Source: Pseudotamlana agarivorans (GTDB taxonomy: Bacteria > Bacteroidota > Bacteroidia > Flavobacteriales > Flavobacteriaceae). From it: 64,000 bases of DNA. The notes beneath the pieces were generated by a model. It made no database searches and had not been told where the DNA came from. It saw only the letters and a list, made by a program, of their open reading frames with translations. This document shows positions 1 to 8,174 of this stretch, piece after piece. Position 1 is the first letter of the stretch. Every line of letters begins with the position of its first letter. The stretch is taken from contig NZ_LXEI01000013.1 of NCBI RefSeq assembly GCF_001642835.1, positions 112,228-176,227 of the forward strand, read 5' to 3'. Position numbers and translations under genes: made by a program.

Positions 1-459
1 ACACAGGAGAATAATAGTATCGATAAAATAGCATTATTAAGCCCTGCCCAAACTTTTGAATATGTAGACGCGCCTGCAAAGACATCAAAGGCACTATTTT
101 TAAAGCTTTTCCCAAGTAAAAATCAATTTAAAAAGACTTTAGACGTATTTTCAAAATACCCTAATAAAATCAATTCAGTTTATAAAAATCAGTTTTATTT
201 AGCCAATAAATATGCGAAATCAAATACGAGTTTACTTCAAATGCAACCTTTTTCGGAAGATGAGTTAAAATCAATTAGTAACCCGGTACTTGTTTTAATA
301 GGCGATCAGGATGTTATTAATTCTGAGGAAGCCCTTGAAAAAGCTAAAGAAAACTTGGAAAATAGTACAACGAAAGTCATCAAGGACGCCGGCCATTTTT
401 TAAGTATTGATCAGTCCGAAATCGTAAATAAAACCATTACTGAATTTCTAAATCCTTAG
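1..459 (+). CDS. alpha/beta hydrolase, C-terminal part (5' end outside window)
   Basis: The reading frame is open from base 1 to the stop at 457-459, so the gene begins before the window; the ATG at 241 is internal. The C-terminal third reads like the last strands of an alpha/beta-hydrolase fold: a hydrophobic strand (VLVLIG) followed by DQD, where the acid of the triad usually sits, then a helix and DAGHF, where His is the expected catalytic base. The nucleophile elbow lies off the window, so the substrate cannot be guessed. It converges on the pigment operon, whose last stop is 20 bp away, so it marks the 3' boundary of that operon. Confident on fold, not on function. Confidence 0.75.
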   Translation, partial: TQENNSIDKIALLSPAQTFEYVDAPAKTSKALFLKLFPSKNQFKKTLDVFSKYPNKINSVYKNQFYLANKYAKSNTSLLQMQPFSEDELKSISNPVLVLIGDQDVINSEEALEKAKENLENSTTKVIKDAGHFLSIDQSEIVNKTITEFLNP

Positions 460-478
460 ACTTTATAAGGTGTTTAGT

Positions 479-973
479 TTATAATCCGAGTGCAGCTTTA
501 TCGGCGTCACTAAATTTTTTAGAATTCGAGATATAGTCACCAATATGCATTTTTAAATGAGAACTTTTAATCTCATTGTAGTGCTTAATTACAAAAGCCT
601 TGTCGCTTTCTATTTCCTGATTATATTTTAAAATTTTAGGTACATTCTGTTGAATGCTTAAACGGATAAAGCGTACTTCAATATTACTCGTATCCTTTTC
701 AACGGCATATTCAACAAGGTTCACGCCTTCCATAAAACCTTCTTTTTTCTCTTTTATGGTTTTAGCACTTTTAGCCATAAGCGCTATTGAAGCCCCTTTG
801 TAGGCAACCAATTCATTTCTATTTTTTTTAGTAACACCCTGTAAATCGTTAAAAAAAGCATTTACTTTATTAGCATCCTGAGCAGCTAGCTTATAAGCCT
901 CTCGTGTTTTTTGTAAATCAACAGTCTGCACACTAATGAATACGCCAAAAAATAATGCTAATAGAAATTTCAT
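479..973 (-). CDS. small secreted protein at the distal end of the pigment operon
   Basis: A 164-residue protein with an N-terminal hydrophobic segment of about 15 residues that looks like a signal peptide, followed by a charged, mostly helical chain rich in Lys, Asp and Asn. No enzymatic motif is visible. It is the last gene of the operon, 4 bp behind the FabZ-like gene, so it is co-transcribed with the polyketide genes. My recollection is that proteins of this kind occur at the end of flexirubin-type clusters in flavobacteria. A periplasmic accessory role in pigment transport or anchoring is an inference from position only. Confidence 0.7.
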   Translation of the reverse strand: MKFLLALFFGVFISVQTVDLQKTREAYKLAAQDANKVNAFFNDLQGVTKKNRNELVAYKGASIALMAKSAKTIKEKKEGFMEGVNLVEYAVEKDTSNIEVRFIRLSIQQNVPKILKYNQEIESDKAFVIKHYNEIKSSHLKMHIGDYISNSKKFSDADKAALGL

Positions 974-977
974 AATA

Positions 978-1343
978 TTAAATGACTTTATAGTTACTTG
1001 ATAATTTTAAAGCAATAGTTTCATCAAAGCGTGTCGTATTTTTAACCCTATACCCTTCTTCTGTTTCAGAAATATCCAATTCTAAGACTAAATCGGGTGT
1101 TTTCTCAGGATTAATAATAGCCATGAATTTTATATTGCTTGAAGTTGTCATAAACAAATCCTTTTCTACGACTTTTTCTGTCAATTCCTTTATAATTTGC
1201 ATCATGCAAACACCAGGAGTTACAGGGTTCCCTGGAAAATGTCCTTTAAAAATATCGTGTTTACTATTTATAGTAATTTGCGCGGTTGCTAAATGTCCGT
1301 CTACCGACAAGTCTTTTACCGTATAAAAATCTTTTAATTGCAT
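978..1343 (-). CDS. FabZ/ApeI-like hotdog dehydratase subunit
   Basis: A 121-residue single hotdog domain. The FabZ active-site motif is clear as GHFPG (residues 34-38), giving catalytic His35, followed by the usual P-x-x-PGV. The second catalytic residue, Glu in FabZ, falls on Gln49 (motif CMMQ). In FabZ/FabA dimers the His and the acid of one active site come from different subunits, so this protein may need a partner that supplies Glu; two such hotdog proteins are encoded at 13167-14052. Expected job: dehydration of 3-hydroxyacyl-ACP during polyene chain growth. It lies 4 bp from its neighbours on both sides. Family call firm; activity alone is doubtful. Confidence 0.85.
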   Translation of the reverse strand: MQLKDFYTVKDLSVDGHLATAQITINSKHDIFKGHFPGNPVTPGVCMMQIIKELTEKVVEKDLFMTTSSNIKFMAIINPEKTPDLVLELDISETEEGYRVKNTTRFDETIALKLSSNYKVI

Positions 1344-1346
1344 CTA

Positions 1347-1940
1347 TTAAAAATTGAATTGATAAAAAAGTCCCAATTGAATACCGGAATTCAATTGCGT
1401 TTCATAATCTAATTGCTCCGATTCAAAACTATTAAAAGTTCCTGAAAAAACATCAACCGCCCCCTGTATATATCGTGCTTCAAATCCGAGTCCATTGTTT
1501 AAAACATAACCCACACCTAATCCAAGCGTAACATCTATAAACGACACGTTATTTCCTTCCGTTCTATTGGCTAATCCAACTAAAGTATCATCCGTATCAA
1601 AATACAAGCCTGGTGCTACTATAAAATGAAAACCTGAATTTTTAACAAAAAACTTATTAGCTACTGATAAAGAAATATAATGTAAATCGATGTTCGCTTC
1701 CGACATAAGGTCTGATTCTCCTCCATGAAGAGCATAACCTAATTCGGGTTGTAAAGCATAAAACTCTGATAATTTAAAATTTCCAAAAAGTCCCAAATAG
1801 AAGCCAGTTTTTGTATCTAAATTAGCATTCGAAACCTGGGTAAATTGGGTGCCGCCTCTAAAACCGAAGGTTTTTTGTCGTTGTGCTTCACATATACTAA
1901 CTGTGGTAATAAAGCATAATAAAAGAATGCATTTTTTCAT
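1347..1940 (-). CDS. outer-membrane beta-barrel protein (PorT-like)
   Basis: A 197-residue protein with a signal peptide (about residues 1-19, ending CEAQ), alternating hydrophobic beta-strands typical of eight-stranded barrels, and a C-terminal Phe (YQFNF) that matches the outer-membrane assembly signal. The conserved N-terminal FGFRGG segment resembles PorT-family barrels of Bacteroidota. It is embedded in the pigment operon between a lipoprotein gene and a FabZ-like gene, so a role in placing or anchoring the lipid-like pigment in the outer membrane is plausible but inferred. Flexirubins and aryl polyenes are known to reside in the outer membrane. Confidence 0.75.
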   Translation of the reverse strand: MKKCILLLCFITTVSICEAQRQKTFGFRGGTQFTQVSNANLDTKTGFYLGLFGNFKLSEFYALQPELGYALHGGESDLMSEANIDLHYISLSVANKFFVKNSGFHFIVAPGLYFDTDDTLVGLANRTEGNNVSFIDVTLGLGVGYVLNNGLGFEARYIQGAVDVFSGTFNSFESEQLDYETQLNSGIQLGLFYQFNF

Positions 1941-1956
1941 AACAAATAAAAAGGTG

Positions 1957-2565
1957 TTAATTGATGGATTTGAGGGTCATTTTAAACTCAATATTTAAAT
2001 GTTCAATAAGGATGTGTTTTGAAACATGATCTTCAATTTTATAAAATTCAAATACTATTTTTTCCTTACCGTGTTTTACGTTTACAATTTTATGAAGTTT
2101 TTCACCTATAAAATAATAATAGTCCTGGTTGTCAATAATGGTTTGATGTACTGTATCTTCAGCTGAATTATAAGCTTTCATACTCCTAATATCTTCGGTA
2201 ACTAAAACTTTAAAATCCTTTTTTAAGAGATTAATAAGTATTTTTTTGTCGAGATCTTTTAAAATATAATTTACTTTAAACACCTCTTTTTCAAAAGAAA
2301 AATCAAAGATCTTATTTCCCATTTCGGTAGTAAATACGATTCTATGACTTCCAGAACCCATTTTTTTTACAATAAAAAGTCCGCCAAAAACTTTATCATA
2401 AACCTCTATCTGGGCTTTATAAACATAATCTTTATCTAGGTTGGAAAAATAAGGATTAATAATCGAGTCTTCAGAATCAATAACCGTAAAGCCTTGCTTT
2501 TTTGAGTACGAAGCACAGGCCGAAAAAATACATATCAGACTAATGGTTAAAAACCGCTTCATCAA
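1957..2565 (-). CDS. putative lipoprotein of the pigment operon
   Basis: A 202-residue protein with a lipoprotein-type signal: basic start, hydrophobic core and a Cys in FSAC (near residue 17). The rest is beta-rich with many Lys, Ile and Val, and no catalytic motif is seen. Its 5' end overlaps the 3' end of the LolA-like gene by 26 bp, implying translational coupling. In aryl-polyene clusters a LolA protein commonly comes with an outer-membrane lipoprotein (DUF3261 class); this gene occupies the corresponding place, but I cannot confirm family membership. Probably a LolB-like acceptor or anchor; function uncertain. Confidence 0.65.
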   Translation of the reverse strand: MMKRFLTISLICIFSACASYSKKQGFTVIDSEDSIINPYFSNLDKDYVYKAQIEVYDKVFGGLFIVKKMGSGSHRIVFTTEMGNKIFDFSFEKEVFKVNYILKDLDKKILINLLKKDFKVLVTEDIRSMKAYNSAEDTVHQTIIDNQDYYYFIGEKLHKIVNVKHGKEKIVFEFYKIEDHVSKHILIEHLNIEFKMTLKSIN

Positions 2566-3157
2566 TGGGCTGGTTTAAAGATTTATTAGAAAATATAATT
2601 TTCGTGTAATCATTAGAGTGCTCTATCATTTTAACTTCAATAACATCGGCATGTTCATTAAACGTGATGTGAAAAGACTTTATGAATTGTGCTAGTTTTT
2701 CATCTTTCGGACTAAAATACACTAAGCTGCCATCTTCCGTTTTAAAGTATTCCATGTGAAATTTATCCTCGTCAAACATATCCCCTTTTACACTACTAAT
2801 AATCAGATTATTTAATTGTTTAAACAATTTATTACGACCAACATCAATATCACTTTTACGGCCTTCATCATTAATAAAAATCTTGCTTTCTTTAAATATA
2901 ATAGCATACTCAAAAGGTGCGGTATAAGCCCACTTTACCCAATCGGGCGCTTTAAAAGTCAAATGGCCTGACGATTTAATGTCGTTATCTAAAAAATCTA
3001 GGTGCTTAAATTGTACAAAATCACTAGAAATTGTTTGAACATTATTGGCAAGCGTTTTTACTTTCATTTTTAAGTCAGAAGCCTCAGCTGCCGTCATTTT
3101 AGTCTGTGCTTGTGCCGATAACACCACAAAAAACATAAGAAATATAATTTTACGCAT
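2540..3157 (-). CDS. LolA-like outer-membrane lipid carrier protein
   Basis: The protein starts best at the Met at 3157 (205 residues), which directly begins a signal peptide ending AQAQ; a possible upstream Met at 3172 adds five residues before it. The mature part matches the LolA-like family: SDFVQFKHLDFLDNDIKSSGHLTFKAPDWVKWAY is its recognisable segment in pieces (SxGxLxFKxPxxxxW). LolA-type proteins are half-barrels that carry lipoproteins across the periplasm; in aryl-polyene and flexirubin clusters the dedicated copy is thought to carry the pigment. It overlaps the preceding deacetylase-like gene and the following lipoprotein gene. Strong family call. Confidence 0.88.
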   Translation of the reverse strand: MRKIIFLMFFVVLSAQAQTKMTAAEASDLKMKVKTLANNVQTISSDFVQFKHLDFLDNDIKSSGHLTFKAPDWVKWAYTAPFEYAIIFKESKIFINDEGRKSDIDVGRNKLFKQLNNLIISSVKGDMFDEDKFHMEYFKTEDGSLVYFSPKDEKLAQFIKSFHITFNEHADVIEVKMIEHSNDYTKIIFSNKSLNQPIDEAVFNH

Positions 3158-3926
3158 AAGCTTTAATGTCAAATAAGGTATCGATGGTTACCGCTGAAAG
3201 TTTCTGTTGCCGCAAAAATAACAATAACTGTTCCAAAACCCGTATTGTTTTTTCACTGGTATCGTGTAGCAAAATAACATCTCCTGGTTTTAAATCATTT
3301 ATAATGCGTTTTAAAACCGCTTTTTCATCACGGCCTGTAGTATCCAAAGAACGTTTACTCCACCCCACCGAATGTAAGCCCATTTGGTGAGTAGCTTTTT
3401 TAATATTTGGATTAGTTACGCCAAAAGCTGGACGATATAACTTTACTTTTAATCCTGAAATTTTTTCGATAATTCTATTAGTACTCTCAAGCTCATTAAT
3501 AACTCTTTGTGTTCCAAAAAAGCCAAAATAATTACTATGAGAATAGGTGTGATTACCAACAACATGGCCTTCACACAAAAGGGTTTTAAACACTTCTGGA
3601 TGGGCTTCTACATGTTTTCCAATGCAGAAAAAAGTTGCTTTGGCATCATATTGCTTCAAAAGATGTAATACTTTAGGCGTAAACGTGGCGTTAGGACCAT
3701 CATCAAAGGTGATGGCTATTTGTTTTTTTTTAGTGTTATAATTCGCATTTAGGGATTTAAAAAAATAATTCCACCCAATAAAAGCCGAACCAAAACCCGT
3801 GATTAAAAACCAAAAAAATAAACTAAAACCAAAATAAAGTGGGGAAATGACATCAATAAAAAATAGAATGAACAAACCCATGCTAGTAAGGCCTGCTATT
3901 ATATTTACTGATTTAAAATTTAGCAT
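3150..3926 (-). CDS. membrane-anchored polysaccharide deacetylase family protein (NodB domain)
   Basis: Two to three N-terminal membrane helices (about residues 8-50) precede a NodB homology domain. Carbohydrate esterase family 4 motifs are visible: TFDDGP with the catalytic and metal-binding Asp pair, H-x3-H in HTYSH, RPAFG, and a final LLHD. These give metal ligands Asp-His-His and the catalytic base. The active site probably faces the periplasm. It overlaps the KS-like gene upstream by 7 bp and the LolA gene downstream. Such genes accompany flexirubin clusters, but the substrate is unknown, and no glycosyltransferase that would supply a sugar is encoded here. Confidence 0.85.
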   Translation of the reverse strand: MLNFKSVNIIAGLTSMGLFILFFIDVISPLYFGFSLFFWFLITGFGSAFIGWNYFFKSLNANYNTKKKQIAITFDDGPNATFTPKVLHLLKQYDAKATFFCIGKHVEAHPEVFKTLLCEGHVVGNHTYSHSNYFGFFGTQRVINELESTNRIIEKISGLKVKLYRPAFGVTNPNIKKATHQMGLHSVGWSKRSLDTTGRDEKAVLKRIINDLKPGDVILLHDTSEKTIRVLEQLLLFLRQQKLSAVTIDTLFDIKAYA

Positions 3927-4984
3927 TGTTTAAGCAATGTAAAACTATGATTTTCATTACGGTATTGATTATACAGTAAAACGGTTTTAAATCCTGTTGA
4001 TTTTAAATCATTACGTTTTACCACGGCTGGTAATATTTGAGATTGAATTGTTTTAGCAGCCAACCAAAACCCGAATGAAGAAGCCGTATTAAACTCTCCT
4101 GAAATATGCTTGTAATAAGCCTGCTGTGTTTCTTTAAAAACTCCCTGACTTAAAATATCATAGTAGTCGTCGTAATCAGCATCACCGTTAGCTCCTAAAA
4201 TAACTAAATCGATATCACTAATTTTTAGATTATGTGAAGCTAAAAAGGTTTCAATAGTTTCTGTAAGTTGATCTTTAGGTAAAGTATTAAACATTTTCAC
4301 TCTTACTAATTCAGCATAGGAGTTGTTTTGTTTTTCATTTGAAAGCACAAAAAAATTGGCCCCTTCACCATATACAGCACCAGAGGTATTACTTTCAAAC
4401 AACTCTGAAGCTTTTACAGGTTCTTTTTTAACATGACCAACTAATTCTTGAAGCTTGAATGTATGCTCCCCTATTTCATCTACACCACCAACAAGAATAT
4501 TATTTTCTTCTTCATTGGACAATAGTAATTTGGTATCTAATAAAGCAGATTCAAAAGAATTACTAGCGTGTACATAGGTAAAATTATAACCTTTGCACTG
4601 TAATTCTAAAGCCACCTGACCACCAACGGTGTTATGTGTTGATTGAATGAAGGCTGTTGGAGTAAGGTATTGCTCGTCGTTATCAATAAGAGCACTTAGA
4701 AATTTTTCAGAATCACGAAGACATCCCATCCCTGTTCCGGTAATGATCGCATCAACTTGATCTAAGCCAGATTCTTGAAGTGCTATTTTTGATGCCACAA
4801 TACTCATTTTTATCCCTTTAGCCATACGTCTGGCGGCAGCAGGCGGAATAAATGCCTTATAATCGGGATTTACAACAGGAAATACAACAGCTTCATGATC
4901 GATAAAATCATTTAAAAACTCGGCATTATCAAAAGTTTTTTGAGCCGAAATGGATGCCACGCTATTTATATAAACCTGTTTCAA
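3920..4984 (-). CDS. chain-length-factor-like ketosynthase partner (catalytically dead)
   Basis: A 354-residue ketosynthase fold in which the whole triad is replaced. The nucleophile motif TACSS reads HASNS (residues 139-143, Ser/Asn instead of Cys), the first His motif AHGT reads GANG, and the KxxxGH motif is SGEFN. The N-terminal half has the PTAF and THNTVGGQ segments typical of the KS-like chain-length-factor family. In type II polyketide and aryl-polyene systems such proteins form heterodimers with an active KS. The active FabF-type KS is encoded immediately upstream (11-bp gap), the standard KS-CLF arrangement. Expected role: setting polyene length. Confidence 0.82.
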   Translation of the reverse strand: MKQVYINSVASISAQKTFDNAEFLNDFIDHEAVVFPVVNPDYKAFIPPAAARRMAKGIKMSIVASKIALQESGLDQVDAIITGTGMGCLRDSEKFLSALIDNDEQYLTPTAFIQSTHNTVGGQVALELQCKGYNFTYVHASNSFESALLDTKLLLSNEEENNILVGGVDEIGEHTFKLQELVGHVKKEPVKASELFESNTSGAVYGEGANFFVLSNEKQNNSYAELVRVKMFNTLPKDQLTETIETFLASHNLKISDIDLVILGANGDADYDDYYDILSQGVFKETQQAYYKHISGEFNTASSFGFWLAAKTIQSQILPAVVKRNDLKSTGFKTVLLYNQYRNENHSFTLLKQC

Positions 4985-4995
4985 ATTGTATTTTT

Positions 4996-6198
4996 TTATG
5001 GCGTTTTAGAGAAAATGACCGTAGAACAATTTCCACCAAAACCAAAAGAATTAGACATCACGGCATTTAAAGGCTTATGCTTCAGCTCTAATTGCGGGGT
5101 AATTTCAAATTCCTTCATTTGAGTCTTAAAATTCAAATTAGGATAAATCACATTGTTTTGTAAAGCTAAAATAGAGAAAACTGCCTCTATAGCACCTGCA
5201 GCTGCAAGCGTATGCCCGGTATAGGCTTTCGTTGAACTAAAGCAAGGTACCTTATCTTCAAAAACTCTAATAATAGCTCTTCCTTCAGACAAATCATTAT
5301 TTCCAGTAGCCGTACCATGCGCATTGATGTAGTCAATATTATCAGGGTTAAAATCGGCAACCTTTAAGGCTTTTTCCATAGCTAAAGTCGCGCCATCACC
5401 ATGATCGGAGGAAGCCGTTTGATGAAAAGCATCATTAGCATTACCATAACCCTTTACGTAAGCAAGAACCTTTTTATTGTCTTTTTTTACAAGTTCATCA
5501 GATTCTAAAACCAAATAAGCCGCAGCTTCACCTAGGTTTAGCCCTTTTCTATTGTCATCGAAAGGTGTGTTATAGGTATCTGATAAAATCATTAGCGTTT
5601 TAAAACCATTAATGGTAAACTTCGACAAGCAATCTGCGCCACCAACAACAACACGATCTAGTTCGCCCGATTTGATTAATCGCGCCCCTAACATGATAGC
5701 ATTTGCTGCAGAAGAACAAGCCGTACTAATAGTCGTTACTAGACTTTTATCTATGCCTAATTGTTCTGCTATTTTTTGTGAAGAATCACCTGCATGATGA
5801 CTTTCAATATATTTCTGAACACTTTTATTATCGAAGGATTCGTAATAATACTTCTCGGTCATATCCATACCACCAACACTGGTTGAAGAGATTAAACCCG
5901 TATTATAGGCGTTTATATCATCTATTCCCGCGTTAGCAACCGCTTCTTTTGCAGCTACAGCTCCTAATAAAGCGGTTCTTGTAAAACTGTTATCGGAATT
6001 TAACCCTAACATTTCAACAAGGTCTTCATTCGTATAGGCGATTTCACCAACCATAATATCGTTTACATGATTGGTTTGGATTTTAGAAATTCTAGAAATT
6101 CCTTTTTTACCCTCTATTAAGGACTGAAAATTTTCTGCCACATTGTTTCCAATGGCAGATATTATACCCATTCCCGTTATAGCAACGCCTTTACTCAT
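4996..6198 (-). CDS. beta-ketoacyl-ACP synthase II type (FabF-like), polyene elongation
   Basis: A 400-residue complete FabF-type condensing enzyme. The Cys-His-His triad is intact: Cys161 in TACSS, His294 in AHGTAT, Lys324 and His329 in KAYTGHT. It would catalyse decarboxylative Claisen condensation of malonyl-ACP with the growing polyene on an ACP. The gene lies between an ACP gene (30 bp upstream) and the chain-length-factor-like gene (11 bp downstream), so KS, CLF and ACP form a minimal type II PKS. Primary-metabolism FabF would sit with fabD/acpP, and the context here argues for the specialised pathway. Corresponds to ApeO in aryl-polyene nomenclature, by inference. Confidence 0.93.
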   Translation of the reverse strand: MSKGVAITGMGIISAIGNNVAENFQSLIEGKKGISRISKIQTNHVNDIMVGEIAYTNEDLVEMLGLNSDNSFTRTALLGAVAAKEAVANAGIDDINAYNTGLISSTSVGGMDMTEKYYYESFDNKSVQKYIESHHAGDSSQKIAEQLGIDKSLVTTISTACSSAANAIMLGARLIKSGELDRVVVGGADCLSKFTINGFKTLMILSDTYNTPFDDNRKGLNLGEAAAYLVLESDELVKKDNKKVLAYVKGYGNANDAFHQTASSDHGDGATLAMEKALKVADFNPDNIDYINAHGTATGNNDLSEGRAIIRVFEDKVPCFSSTKAYTGHTLAAAGAIEAVFSILALQNNVIYPNLNFKTQMKEFEITPQLELKHKPLNAVMSNSFGFGGNCSTVIFSKTP

Positions 6199-6227
6199 AA
6201 ACCTCTTCGATAAAAAAATATGAGTTA

Positions 6228-6485
6228 TTAGTTTGCTCTGTGCTCGGTGATGTAAGCCGCCATGGTATCGATAGATTCGAAAATAGCTCTTCCCTGTTTT
6301 GGGTCGGTTAATTTAATACCGTAATTTTTATCTAACATCACAATAAGTTCTAGAGCATCGATAGAATCTAAGCCTAAACCATCTCCAAAAAGAGGATCGT
6401 CATTCGCGATATCTTCAACATTAACATCCTCTAAATTTAATTGTTCTATGATAAACTCTTTCAATTCTTGCTTTAAAGCATCCAT
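6228..6485 (-). CDS. acyl carrier protein (second ACP of the cluster)
   Basis: An 85-residue four-helix ACP with the phosphopantetheine attachment site DSI at Ser41 (LGLDSIDALEL). The acidic helix II following the site is normal for interaction with ketosynthases and hydratases. It sits 1 bp from the short KS-like gene and directly before the FabF-type KS. The cluster encodes another ACP at 17025-17267; having two ACPs is typical of flexirubin-type clusters, where one may serve polyene synthesis and one the dialkylresorcinol part. Which does which cannot be told from sequence alone. Confidence 0.93.
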   Translation of the reverse strand: MDALKQELKEFIIEQLNLEDVNVEDIANDDPLFGDGLGLDSIDALELIVMLDKNYGIKLTDPKQGRAIFESIDTMAAYITEHRAN

Positions 6486-6486
6486 A

Positions 6487-7107
6487 TTAAATATTGTATA
6501 ATTTATTAATTTCGTGTTCGTTATGATCCGTATTCCCTTCTAGAGAAACCAAATATAAAAAGGCTTCATAATGGGAATCATCTTCAAAATCTACCCATCC
6601 ACAAAGCACCTCATCAGCTTTCTTATTAGACAATAAAATATCTGAATAAATCTTTAAATGACGGGCATTCAAGCTGTCAAAGATAAAGAAACTATTTTCG
6701 GAATTCAACTTATATTTTATGCTTACTTCTCCAATACAAATATTGGGTAAAGTGTAAACAAAAACCGCTGGACTGGGGTAATAATTTGATGGATCTTGAA
6801 TGGTTTCTTGGTGTTTTCTATCGGTGTCTAAACTAGACGATTTGTTAGAGAACACTAAGGCTATATTTTGTTCTACTTCAGGATCGAAATTTTCATTTTT
6901 CAATAAAACATCCGCAGCCAAAAAAGCCAATTTACTGAGGTTGTCCATTTTAAAAAACTTCGGATATTTTGTTTTTTCAGATTTATAAGCGGCTTTTATA
7001 AATTCTGAAAATGTATTTGAATCGTTCGCATAAATCACCTTCCCATTTAAAGACACTTCATGAGCTTTAATATGACAATATGATTTTATTTTATACGACT
7101 GCGACAT
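6487..7107 (-). CDS. short ketosynthase-like protein (N-terminal KS domain only)
   Basis: A 206-residue protein resembling only the N-terminal half of a ketosynthase. The segment from about residue 85 (IALVFSNKSSS) through PSPAVFVYTLPN to the GE-x-SIKY stretch matches the Ketoacyl-synt_2 type, but where the active-site Cys should appear the chain reads FFIFDS, and the C-terminal His motifs are absent. It cannot condense by itself. ApeC of aryl-polyene systems is a similarly short KS-like partner, so this may be a second chain-length-factor-like subunit. Neighbours: methyltransferase 2 bp upstream and ACP 1 bp downstream. Confidence 0.75.
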   Translation of the reverse strand: MSQSYKIKSYCHIKAHEVSLNGKVIYANDSNTFSEFIKAAYKSEKTKYPKFFKMDNLSKLAFLAADVLLKNENFDPEVEQNIALVFSNKSSSLDTDRKHQETIQDPSNYYPSPAVFVYTLPNICIGEVSIKYKLNSENSFFIFDSLNARHLKIYSDILLSNKKADEVLCGWVDFEDDSHYEAFLYLVSLEGNTDHNEHEINKLYNI

Positions 7108-7109
7108 GC

Positions 7110-8171
7110 TTATTTTTTATTAAAAGTAAACATAGTATGATATTCTCCTATGGCCAAATCCTCTTGAAGATCTAACCCTGCTGCACTAGCAATATCCATA
7201 AACTCAGTAGCCTTATACATTTTTGAATTACCATTGGCTAAAGCTGTAAAATAGATGGACGTTGCTTCCAAAACAAACTTTGCATTATCGAATTTTTGCC
7301 TATCGGTAAATGTTTCAACGATAATAAGTTCTGCATCCTCATCCATAGAGTCCACACAAGTTTTTAGAACTTTATAAATTTCTTCTTTAGAAAAACAATC
7401 TAAAAACTGACTCATCCATATGGTATCGGCACCTGTTGGAATTTGTGGGTTATCAGATAACCAATCTATTTCATGCCCCTTAACTCGGTTTTCAAACCCC
7501 GCATCTTTAACATTCTTTAAAGCTTTGTTTAACTGGCCAGGAAGATCAATCATGGTGATGTTTACAGAAGCATTATTTTGGCAACATTTCATAGTGAACT
7601 TACCTGTATTGGCACCAATATCAAAAATGTGTTTTCTTTCTTTTTGAAATAAAACATGTATTGCTTCGCTAAAAATATCATCGGAATAATGATGATCAAA
7701 ATCAAACCAAGATTTCTGTTGTAAAGGTGATAATTGCGACAAGCCTTCGTAAATCGTTTTCCAGTCACCAAGCTCCTTTAGCCCTTCTGGTTTACCCGTT
7801 TTAATGGCTTCGTCTAGATGAAACAAGCCTTTGTAGCACACTTCATTTGTAAAGTTAATATTTACATTAACCGTCTCGTTAAATGCTAAAAAATATCCCG
7901 TAGTTGTAATCTCGTAATGATCGGTTTCATTACGGTTTACAATACTAGATGACTCTGCAATTTCAAGTAAAACGCCTATGCCGTAAGTACTAATTCCCAG
8001 CTTTTCTGAAAGCGCTTCCAAAGTGATTCCTCCTTTCCTTCTATGATCGAAGATAACTTGAAACACACCTAGTTTTCTTAATGCCACTACGGCCTGAAAT
8101 ACAAAAGGTGCAAAAGCTATTTTTTGAGCTTCCTGAATAGCATCTATGGCTTTAATACTTTGATTTGACAT
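7110..8171 (-). CDS. SAM-dependent O-methyltransferase-like protein
   Basis: A 353-residue protein with the architecture of plant/CrtF-type O-methyltransferases: an N-terminal winged-helix dimerisation domain (about residues 25-100) and a C-terminal Rossmann domain. SAM motif I is DIGANTGK (184-191), followed by an acidic strand end in MIDLPG, and QFLDCF and VETF later. The expected reaction is methylation of a phenolic or enolic oxygen or a ring carbon on the pigment. Flexirubins and xanthomonadins carry methyl groups on the aryl head. It lies between two KS-type genes with 2-3 bp gaps, so it belongs to the pathway. Confidence 0.85.
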   Translation of the reverse strand: MSNQSIKAIDAIQEAQKIAFAPFVFQAVVALRKLGVFQVIFDHRRKGGITLEALSEKLGISTYGIGVLLEIAESSSIVNRNETDHYEITTTGYFLAFNETVNVNINFTNEVCYKGLFHLDEAIKTGKPEGLKELGDWKTIYEGLSQLSPLQQKSWFDFDHHYSDDIFSEAIHVLFQKERKHIFDIGANTGKFTMKCCQNNASVNITMIDLPGQLNKALKNVKDAGFENRVKGHEIDWLSDNPQIPTGADTIWMSQFLDCFSKEEIYKVLKTCVDSMDEDAELIIVETFTDRQKFDNAKFVLEATSIYFTALANGNSKMYKATEFMDIASAAGLDLQEDLAIGEYHTMFTFNKK

Positions 8172-8174
8172 ATT

